Below are positions 22,907 through 29,415 of a stretch of DNA of 37,631 bases, piece after piece. A program made the translations under genes and the position numbers. The stretch is from CAWDPQ01 sp049642465 (GTDB lineage Bacteria > Acidobacteriota > Vicinamibacteria > Vicinamibacterales > 2-12-FULL-66-21), in assembly GCA_049642465.1 (NCBI GenBank), contig JBAROV010000255.1:1-37631 (forward strand), written 5' to 3'. Numbering within the stretch: position 1 is the first letter of the stretch; the number at the start of each line of letters is the position of its first letter. Below the pieces are notes generated by a model. It was not told the DNA's origin. It saw nothing but the letters and a program-made list of their open reading frames with translations, and did not search any database.

Positions 22907-23890
22907 ATGCCTCTGATCCTCACCGAACACGAGATCCGCTCCGTTCTCAACATGTCAGACCTTATCGAAGCCATGCAAGCAGCGCTCATCGAGTACTCGG
23001 AAGGGCGGACGCAACAGCCCCTTCGCACGGTACTCGAAGTTGGCGTGCAAAAGGCTTTCTTCGGTCTGATGCCGGCTTTTGTTCCGGGTAGCTCCGCGCT
23101 TGGAACCAAACTAGTGACGGTCTATGGTTCGAATGCGGCGCGTGGACTTCCAACCCACCTGGCGACAATTGTCATGCTCGATCCAACAACAGGCGCACCA
23201 ATCGCGTTTCTTGACGGTCGATACATTACCGAGGCTCGGACCGGGGCCGTCTCTGCGGTCTCGACACGCTGGCTCGCCAAAACCGACGCCGCCACACTGG
23301 CTATCATCGGCACCGGTGTGCAGGCGCGCAGTCACCTGGAGGCGATCGCCACCGTCAGAACGCTGCGTGTCATAAAAGTATGGAGTCCCAATCCTGATCA
23401 CCGTGAGAGCTTCGTGAACGAGATGCGTGAGCTTGCCCAGCCGGCAGATCTCCGCGCCGTGGCCTCCGCCGCGGAGGCGGTCTCAGGGGCGGACATCATC
23501 GTACTGGCAACAGCGTCACGGACTCCGGTCATCCACAATGAATGGGTTTCAGAGGGTGCGCACATCTGCGCTGTCGGCGCATGTCGTCCGGATCAACGTG
23601 AAATGGATGGCGCGCTCGTCGCCCGGGCGCGCCTCTTCGTCGATTCACGCACCGGCGCGCTTGCGGAGGCCGGCGACATCGTCCTCGCGGTCCGCGAAGG
23701 GCTCATCACCGCAAACCATATTGCCGGGGAACTTGGGGAAGTCGCTGGCCGTCACCTTGATGCGCGACGCGATTCGCGCGAAGTCACACTCTTCAAGTCT
23801 CTGGGGATGGCTGTCGAGGATGTGGCGGCCGCGCACCTCGCATGTGCCCGTGCGAAGGAACGCGGCCTCGGTCGCACAATATCGTTTTGA
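22907..23890 (+). CDS. Ornithine cyclodeaminase/mu-crystallin-family protein, probable 1-pyrroline-2-carboxylate reductase
   Basis: 327 residues. The NAD(P) fold has the GTGVQA dinucleotide motif (TLAIIGTGVQARSHLEAIATV near residues 131-150). FLDGRYITEARTGAVSAVSTRWLAK precedes it, as usual in this family, and the C-terminal GDIVLAVREGLITANHIAGELGEVAGR helix is typical. In bacteria with hydroxyproline or proline racemases this family member often reduces delta1-pyrroline-2-carboxylate to proline (LhpI type) rather than acting on ornithine. The 55-bp divergent gap with the racemase supports this. The exact substrate is inferred. Confidence 0.85.
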   Translation: MPLILTEHEIRSVLNMSDLIEAMQAALIEYSEGRTQQPLRTVLEVGVQKAFFGLMPAFVPGSSALGTKLVTVYGSNAARGLPTHLATIVMLDPTTGAPIAFLDGRYITEARTGAVSAVSTRWLAKTDAATLAIIGTGVQARSHLEAIATVRTLRVIKVWSPNPDHRESFVNEMRELAQPADLRAVASAAEAVSGADIIVLATASRTPVIHNEWVSEGAHICAVGACRPDQREMDGALVARARLFVDSRTGALAEAGDIVLAVREGLITANHIAGELGEVAGRHLDARRDSREVTLFKSLGMAVEDVAAAHLACARAKERGLGRTISF

Positions 23891-23892
23891 GC

Positions 23893-24210
23893 TCAGGCGT
23901 TCTTGCGCCTTCGTTCAGCCCATCGCTTCTTCATCATGTCCGAGATGCGTTTCCGCGCCTCGGGTGACATCCGACGACGGCGTCTCTTGCGTGTGGATGC
24001 GTTGCCCGATCCCGGACTCGAGGCGTTGCTGCCTGAGCGGCTGACCGTTGCGCCAACCCTTTGCCGAAGGCGAGCGGCTTGCTCCGTGAGAGCCGCAAGA
24101 CGCTCACGCGTGTGGGCGATTTCACGTTCGAGACCGCCGAGCGCCCAACCGATGAATTCGGCTGATTTCATCAGAACCTGATCGCTTTTCCTGGGTCGCC
24201 CTCGCGGCAT
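23893..24210 (-). CDS. Small basic hypothetical protein with GRPRK (AT-hook-like) start
   Basis: 105 residues, strongly basic. It opens with MPRGRPRKSD, an AT-hook-like core (GRPRK), continues with a likely helix (AEFIGWALGGLEREIAHTRERLAALTEQAARL, coiled-coil-like heptads), a Ser-rich linker, then KRRRRRMSPEARKRISDMMKKRWAERRRKNA. The C-terminal motif resembles short DNA-binding helices of the NUMOD3 kind. DNA binding is likely but unproven. An AGGAGG Shine-Dalgarno supports the start. Its stop lies 2 bp from the OCD stop. Confidence 0.65.
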   Translation of the reverse strand: MPRGRPRKSDQVLMKSAEFIGWALGGLEREIAHTRERLAALTEQAARLRQRVGATVSRSGSNASSPGSGNASTRKRRRRRMSPEARKRISDMMKKRWAERRRKNA

Positions 24211-24220
24211 CAGAACCTCC

Positions 24221-24295
24221 TAGTCTGGTCTCTCGTCTTTGGTCTTTGGTCTTTTTGCCCAGAGACTAAAGACTAGGGACTAGAGACTAGAGACC
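24221..24295. repeat. Two inverted 7-bp repeat arrays (5 + 5 units) in a divergent promoter region
   Basis: Left arm 24221-24255: TAGTCTG, GTCTCTC, GTCTTTG, GTCTTTG, GTCTTTT. Right arm 24261-24295: AGAGACT, AAAGACT, AGGGACT, AGAGACT, AGAGACC. The arms are roughly inverted copies, separated by five bases, and could pair into a hairpin or cruciform. They fill the gap between the start of the 105-aa gene (24210) and the TPR gene (24319). Confidence 0.85.
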
Positions 24296-24307
24296 GTGAT
24301 TCTACTT

Positions 24308-24313
24308 TATAGT
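24308..24313 (+). promoter_or_regulatory. -10 element of the TPR gene (leaderless transcript predicted)
   Basis: TATAGT ends 5 bases before the ATG at 24319, so a start at the usual distance would be at the ATG. The -35 position falls in the repeat array just upstream. No Shine-Dalgarno is visible. Confidence 0.45.
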
Positions 24314-24318
24314 GACTT

Positions 24319-25506
24319 ATGAGGCGACGAGCTCTCGCTCTTGCCTTAATCAGCGCACTCACCTCTCCATCGTCGGCACAGGAGCGGACCGCTGCGCTCC
24401 GCGAACGCGCCTTCAACCTCGCCTACAACCTCGACCATGACGAAGCGGTCGCATTGCTCCGAAAGGGTCTCGAAAATTCTCCAGACGATGCGTCTCTGCA
24501 TCGGGCGCTGGCGTCCATTCTCTGGCTCAACCTGCTGTTTCGCCGTGGCGCGGTCACCGTCGACCATTACCTCGGTTCGTTCAGCCGCACCCAGATCGAA
24601 CTCAAGAAACCGCCGCCCGATATCGATACGGAATTAAGACGCCACGTTGCGAAGGCCATTGAACTGGCCGAACGGCGTGTCGCCGCAAATCCTCGAGATC
24701 CCCAGGCCCACTACGACCTTGGCGCGGCAGTTGCGCTTCGGGCCTCGTATATAGCAACAGTCGAAGGAAAGATGCTTGCGGGGTTCAACGCTGCACGTCG
24801 GTCGTTCGATGAACACGAGAAGGTCGTTTCGCTCGATCCGTCCCGCAAAGATTCGGGAGTTGTGACGGGCACCTATCGCTACGTCGTGTCAACGCTCTCG
24901 CTTCCGATGCGCGTGATGGCCTACGTGGTGGGGTTTGGCGGCGGCCGGGACCGAGGAATTCGACTGCTTCAGGAGGCCGCGCAACACGAAAGCGAATCGC
25001 GAACCGATGCCATGTTTGCACTCGTCCTAATCTATAACCGGGAACGGCAATACGACGAGGCTTTGAAAGTATTGGACGATTTACAACGCCGCTATCCTCG
25101 CAACCGGCTCATCCTGCTCGAGAAGGGAGCCACAGCACTGCGCGCGGGACGGTATGGCCAGGCAGACGGCATTCTCACCGAAGGCCTGCAGATGCTCGCT
25201 CGAGAGAGTCGGGCGCGGATGCCGGGTGAGGAGGCGCTTTGGAGGTATAAACGTGGGGCGGCGCGCGCGGGACTGGGACAAACTGTTGCTGCCGGGACGG
25301 ACCTGCAGGCGGCGGCAACTACCGATGCGGCTGACTGGGTCGCAGGCCGCGCGCACGCCGAGTTGGGGCGACTGTCGCTCGCGCGTGGCGATCGAGCGGC
25401 GGCGGCGGCGCAGGCAGCGCAGGCCCAGTCCCTGTGCGAGCGCGGCAACGATCCGGTGTGCGTAGCGCAAGCGAGGAAACTGCAGAGGAACTCTCATGGC
25501 AGGTAA
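24319..25506 (+). CDS. Exported TPR-repeat protein
   Basis: 395 residues with a signal peptide (residues 1-20, ending SSAQ). Several tetratricopeptide-like helical pairs: about 30-60 (LDHDEAVALLRKGLENSPDDASLHRALAS), 110-150 (ELAERRVAANPRDPQAHYDLGAA), 230-300 (YDEALKVLDDLQRRYPRNRLILLEKGATALRAGRYGQADGIL) and 335-375. TPR arrays act as protein docking surfaces; no partner can be named. It overlaps the next gene by 11 bp, so the pair is probably translated together. Confidence 0.8.
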   Translation: MRRRALALALISALTSPSSAQERTAALRERAFNLAYNLDHDEAVALLRKGLENSPDDASLHRALASILWLNLLFRRGAVTVDHYLGSFSRTQIELKKPPPDIDTELRRHVAKAIELAERRVAANPRDPQAHYDLGAAVALRASYIATVEGKMLAGFNAARRSFDEHEKVVSLDPSRKDSGVVTGTYRYVVSTLSLPMRVMAYVVGFGGGRDRGIRLLQEAAQHESESRTDAMFALVLIYNRERQYDEALKVLDDLQRRYPRNRLILLEKGATALRAGRYGQADGILTEGLQMLARESRARMPGEEALWRYKRGAARAGLGQTVAAGTDLQAAATTDAADWVAGRAHAELGRLSLARGDRAAAAAQAAQAQSLCERGNDPVCVAQARKLQRNSHGR

Positions 25507-25999
25507 GGTCAAGACGTGGGTCTGGGTCGTCGTGGCCATCGTGGGGGTCGGCATTCTCTGCCTCGTGGCGATGGCCGGATTCGGCTTCTATTACGCGTCA
25601 CGGCACATTCAGACGCGTGCCGCGTCTCCTGAAAGCGCGGCGAAGGATTTTGAGGAAATCCGCGCGCGCTTTTCCGGCCAGCAGCCACTCATCGAACTCG
25701 ACGACCGGGGCCACTTCCTCCGCGCCCACACCGATCGAAAGGCGGCGCCGCAATCGAGGACGCCGGAAAGCGTGCACGTGCTCGCGTACGATCCAGACGA
25801 CGGCCGACTGGTTCGGCTCAGCATTCCGTTCTGGCTGCTGCGCTTGAAAACGGGAGATGCGAGCATCGATTTCAACGGCCGCAAAATGGATCTGGAAGAC
25901 CTGCGCCTGTCGGTGGACGATCTCGAGCGTTACGGGCCCACGCTCATCGCCGAACACAAAACTCCCGACGGCAGCCATGTCATCGTCTGGTCTCAGTGA
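25496..25999 (+). CDS. Hypothetical membrane-anchored protein (167 aa)
   Basis: A single hydrophobic segment at residues 4-32 (KTWVWVVVAIVGVGILCLVAMAGFGFYYASRHI) is followed by a soluble domain of about 130 residues with alternating strands (ARFSGQQPLIELDDRGHFLRAH, SVHVLAYDPDDGRLVRLSIPFWLLRL, ending DGSHVIVWSQ). Unrecognised. The start ATG lies inside the end of the TPR gene, so the two form an operon. The soluble domain should face the periplasm. Confidence 0.7.
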   Translation: MAGKVKTWVWVVVAIVGVGILCLVAMAGFGFYYASRHIQTRAASPESAAKDFEEIRARFSGQQPLIELDDRGHFLRAHTDRKAAPQSRTPESVHVLAYDPDDGRLVRLSIPFWLLRLKTGDASIDFNGRKMDLEDLRLSVDDLERYGPTLIAEHKTPDGSHVIVWSQ

Positions 26000-26112
26000 G
26001 TGTCCTCTCGCCGCGACGAACCCGCAAAAGACACCAATTTTTCTTCGATTTTTCTAGCTAACTGAGCCGGCCTGTTTCTTGCCGTTCCGGAGTGCGAACG
26101 GAGGAAACGGTC

Positions 26113-26817
26113 ATGGCTCTTCCCAAGGTTCGGTATCTTCTCGCGCCGCTCGTCTCGGCCGGTGCGCTCGCTGTTTCGGTGTCCGCTCACGCGCAATCAG
26201 TCTCCTGGCGCAATCCAGCTGAGCCCGCGGTGCGGTATGCCGACGACCAGCGGGCTTCGTACTACGACTCGCGGCGGATCGCGTACGACCAGGGTTTTCG
26301 TGAAGGCCTGAAAGAGGGAGAAAAGGACGCTCGTCGTGGCGAGCGCTTCTACTATCAGGACGAGAAGGAATTTCGCAACGGGGACCGCGGCTATCACCGC
26401 AACTACGGCGACCGCGAACGCTACCGCCAGAGTTTCCGCTCGGGATATGTCGCTGGATATGACGACGGATATCGTCGCGTATCGGTGAATGGCCGGAATG
26501 GAAACTGGGGACAGGGATCGGGTCGACCTGGAGTGTATGGAAATCGCGGGTATGGTGGCGGCTATGGCAATGGCAATGGGAGGTATGGCTACTACAGCCC
26601 GGCCCTTGATAACGGCGTCCGCGATGGCTATGAAAAAGGCCAGGAGGACATCCGGAAGAATCGCAGCTTCGATCCGCTCCGCCACTCGTGGTATCGCTCC
26701 GGGGATCGTCACTACGAACGAGAGTATGGGTCGCGCGACGACTACAAGAACCTTTATCGTCGCGGATTCCAGGAGGGTTACGAGCGCGGCTACCGCGAGA
26801 GTCGCTATCGCTGGTAA
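26113..26817 (+). CDS. Secreted Tyr/Gly/Arg-rich protein with repeated GYxxGY motifs
   Basis: 234 residues from the ATG at 26113 (GGAGG at 26100-26104; a GTG 21 bases upstream lacks a Shine-Dalgarno). Signal peptide cleaved near SAHAQS. The mature part contains many YDxGFREG, FRSGYVAGYDDGYRR, GVRDGYEKGQ and YRRGFQEGYERGYRES units, charged and Tyr-rich, plus a Gly/Asn-rich linker near residues 130-165. Such repeats recall stress or cell-surface proteins but no named family is recognised. It is alone on the + strand between the TPR pair and the MscS gene. Confidence 0.6.
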   Translation: MALPKVRYLLAPLVSAGALAVSVSAHAQSVSWRNPAEPAVRYADDQRASYYDSRRIAYDQGFREGLKEGEKDARRGERFYYQDEKEFRNGDRGYHRNYGDRERYRQSFRSGYVAGYDDGYRRVSVNGRNGNWGQGSGRPGVYGNRGYGGGYGNGNGRYGYYSPALDNGVRDGYEKGQEDIRKNRSFDPLRHSWYRSGDRHYEREYGSRDDYKNLYRRGFQEGYERGYRESRYRW

Positions 26818-26821
26818 GGCG

Positions 26822-28282
26822 TCAGGACCTCAGCCGCAGGAACCGTTTCATTCGTGACAGCAGACTGGCCGGGGCGTCGGCGACGGCGACGCCCCGGGCC
26901 GCATTGCGCGCCTGATTCAGTTCAGTCCTTCTGGTAATCGCCTCTACTCCGATGCGCTCGATGGCGTGGGGGCTCTCAACCGCAAGTTTTCTGAACAGGT
27001 CGGCGTCGATTTCAAGGAGGATTGCGTCCCCCTGAGCCATGACGGTGGCCGATCGTGCGTCACCAGTCAGCAGGGACATTTCACCGAAGTACCCACCCTT
27101 CTCGATCGATGCTACGGTCCGCCGGTCGGGTTCAACGACAACGGAGACTTTTCCCGAGGCGACGACATACATCGACTGCCCGGGTTGGCCTTCGCGCACG
27201 ATGGCCTCACCGTCGCCAAACGTTCGCATCCTGGTCGCCAACGCAATCATCCGGCGCTGTTCGTCGGTTAAGGACGCGAACAGGTCGACGTCTTTCAGGA
27301 GCATCTCACGCTGCCGCTCTTTTGCCGCTTCGTCAGGTCCCGGTGGATCCAGGTCGTATTGCACTTGAATCGGGAACGGAATCTCAATGCCGTGCCTCGA
27401 GAAGGCGTAATAGATGGCCGCCCGCACCTGGTCTCTCGACTCGTCATCGAGCTCGTAATCCGTGACCCAGAACCGCGCCCGATAGGTCACGGCCGAATCC
27501 GCGAACGCCATCACGAGAACGTCGGCAGCAGGCGTGGCGAGCACGCACGGCACTTGGGCCATCGCTTCGCGAATCGCAGCCTTGACCTGATTCGGGGGGC
27601 AGGTGTACGACGCGCCCACCTCGACCTCGAGTCGGGTCGGCACCGAGGGTTCCGAGTAATTCGTCACCGCTTCCTTGGCGACGAGGTTATTCGGCAGGAT
27701 GACGAAATTCCCCGTCTTCGTCCGGAGCTTGGTCGCTCGCCATGTCACCTCAGCGACGCGGCCCTCGAAATCGCCGACGCGTATCCAGTGGCCGACGTGA
27801 AACGGACGCTCGCTCTGGATCGCCAGGCCTGCAAACGCGTTCCCGAGCGTGTCCTGCAGCGCGAAGCCAATTACGACCGCACTGACGGCTGATGTCGTCA
27901 GCAGTTTCTCGTCAAAGACGAACGTAGAGATCAGCAGCAGAAGCCCAATGACGATGGCATCCTGCAGAATCGTGGGCACCCGTTCGGAGACGCGGTCCTC
28001 GTGCAGTGGATTGAGGAGCGAGATGACGAGCAGGTTGATGAGGGCTCCTGCGAACGCCAGGCGCTCGAACGCCCGGAGTTGCGCGTCAACCTGCTCCTTG
28101 CCTGAACCAATCAGTTCCGGCCGCAGGAGGACCAGCAAGTTGACGGCGACATAGGCGCCGAAGAGGAACGTCGAAAGCTTCAGCTTTCGCTTGATGGTGC
28201 GATTGACGGAGAGGTTGGAAATGACGAGCGTCGCGGCAGCTGCCGCGATGCCCATCAGGAGGTGCCCGGGATAATGCAGCAT
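26822..28282 (-). CDS. Mechanosensitive channel (MscS family) with C-terminal cyclic nucleotide-binding domain
   Basis: 486 residues. About five N-terminal hydrophobic helices, then the MscS pore-lining and beta domain (about residues 130-260: FALQDTLGNAFAGLAIQSERPFHVGHWIRVGDFEGRVAEVTWRATKLRTKTGNFVILPNNLV, which carries the conserved GDxV and PN motifs). Residues about 345-450 form a cyclic nucleotide-binding domain whose phosphate cassette reads GEMSLLTGDARSATV with the key Arg. These bCNG-type channels are gated by cAMP or cGMP rather than only by stretch. The adenylate cyclase gene lies two genes upstream in the same operon. Confidence 0.88.
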   Translation of the reverse strand: MLHYPGHLLMGIAAAAATLVISNLSVNRTIKRKLKLSTFLFGAYVAVNLLVLLRPELIGSGKEQVDAQLRAFERLAFAGALINLLVISLLNPLHEDRVSERVPTILQDAIVIGLLLLISTFVFDEKLLTTSAVSAVVIGFALQDTLGNAFAGLAIQSERPFHVGHWIRVGDFEGRVAEVTWRATKLRTKTGNFVILPNNLVAKEAVTNYSEPSVPTRLEVEVGASYTCPPNQVKAAIREAMAQVPCVLATPAADVLVMAFADSAVTYRARFWVTDYELDDESRDQVRAAIYYAFSRHGIEIPFPIQVQYDLDPPGPDEAAKERQREMLLKDVDLFASLTDEQRRMIALATRMRTFGDGEAIVREGQPGQSMYVVASGKVSVVVEPDRRTVASIEKGGYFGEMSLLTGDARSATVMAQGDAILLEIDADLFRKLAVESPHAIERIGVEAITRRTELNQARNAARGVAVADAPASLLSRMKRFLRLRS

Positions 28283-28299
28283 CGGACTGGATGCCCCTT

Positions 28300-29415
28300 T
28301 TATCCGGCGATGCCCTTTTTGAAGGCTTCCACCTCAGCCGCTGTGACGGCGACGGTCACTTTCGACGGATTGCTTCCGCCTTTGGCATGGCGGTCCACGC
28401 CGACCGCGCGATTGCCCGCGGATGCTGAAGCTTGCGTAGACTCTGCCTGCTTTCCGGCGGATAGCTTCAGCGCCCCGAGACCAAAACCCTTCTTCTTTGG
28501 CGCTTCGGCCGCTTTGTCCTTCGGTGGAGCCGATCCTTCGGCGAGACCGCGCGAGCCGTCGCTTGCGGCGGAAATCTGAGTGATCTCTTTTGCCTCGAAC
28601 TTGATGGCTCCTCGGTATCGGGCCTCACCTGAAGCGGTTGCGGCGAGCCGTTCCGCCTTGATCTGCTTGCTCATCCTGCTGATTCGCCCTTGCGTTTCCG
28701 GATGCGAAGCAAAGAGCGCATTGCGCGTCGTAACGGCCTTATTACGCTCCGACAGTTTGGTCAGGAATGTGCCGAGGCCTTCCGGGTTGTATCCCACTTT
28801 GCTGGCCAGGCGGATGCCGTGCTCGTCCGCATCTTCTTCGTCGCCTCGGTCGAAGCCCCGTTCGACAATGTTGTCGTAGGCGGCATTGGCCAACGCGCCA
28901 ATGTACTCATGACTGCCGGGAACGGCGTCACTGGCGAGCTTGAAGCCTTTGTTCTTTTGAATCGCATTGACCGTGTGCTTTCGGGTCACGTGCGCGATTT
29001 CGTGGCCGAGCACGCCCGCCAGTTCGGCTTCGCCCTTGATCAGTCCAAGCGCTCCGCGCGTGATGTGAACGATTCCGCCCGGTGACGCGAACGCGTTCAC
29101 GCCATCCGTGTCCAGGACGATGAACTCCCATTGGAGATCGGGGCGAGTGCTTGCCTTCGCCATGACGGTGCCGACGAGAGTCACATACCTGGTCACGTCC
29201 CGGTCCTGAAAGACCCCGAACTCCGTTCGAATCTTCTGACTCACGTCCTCGCCTAACGCACGCTCGTCGACCTCCGAGATCCGGAGTTCGTTCTTGATCT
29301 CCTTCGCTTGCTCGACCCGTTTCATGATCTTCCCAAGTCCCCCCTGAGCGAACGCGGAAGACGAGGGGGCGGCGAGCGTACAGGCGAAGGCGAGTGTTAC
29401 AACGAGACTCCTCAT
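28300..29415 (-). CDS. M48-family metalloprotease, exported
   Basis: 371 residues with a signal peptide (ending AFAQG). Zinc-binding HExxH at residues 138-142 (LGHEIAHVTRKH), and the third ligand Glu in RGFDRGDEEDADEHG. The mature enzyme is likely a periplasmic or membrane-facing peptidase of the BepA/LoiP type, which helps assemble or degrade outer membrane proteins. The C-terminal 120 residues (LAEGSAPPKDKAAEAPKKKG onward) are low-complexity, Lys/Ala-rich and not conserved. The 4-bp overlap with the cyclase and the 17-bp gap to the MscS gene put it in the same operon. Confidence 0.88.
   Translation of the reverse strand: MRSLVVTLAFACTLAAPSSSAFAQGGLGKIMKRVEQAKEIKNELRISEVDERALGEDVSQKIRTEFGVFQDRDVTRYVTLVGTVMAKASTRPDLQWEFIVLDTDGVNAFASPGGIVHITRGALGLIKGEAELAGVLGHEIAHVTRKHTVNAIQKNKGFKLASDAVPGSHEYIGALANAAYDNIVERGFDRGDEEDADEHGIRLASKVGYNPEGLGTFLTKLSERNKAVTTRNALFASHPETQGRISRMSKQIKAERLAATASGEARYRGAIKFEAKEITQISAASDGSRGLAEGSAPPKDKAAEAPKKKGFGLGALKLSAGKQAESTQASASAGNRAVGVDRHAKGGSNPSKVTVAVTAAEVEAFKKGIAG

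Noticed and set aside
28300..28320. Shared GGCGATGCCCTTTTT with the terminator at 11046-11060
   Set aside because: At 28300 it is coding sequence (C-terminal FKKGIAG of the M48 gene); a short coincidental match.
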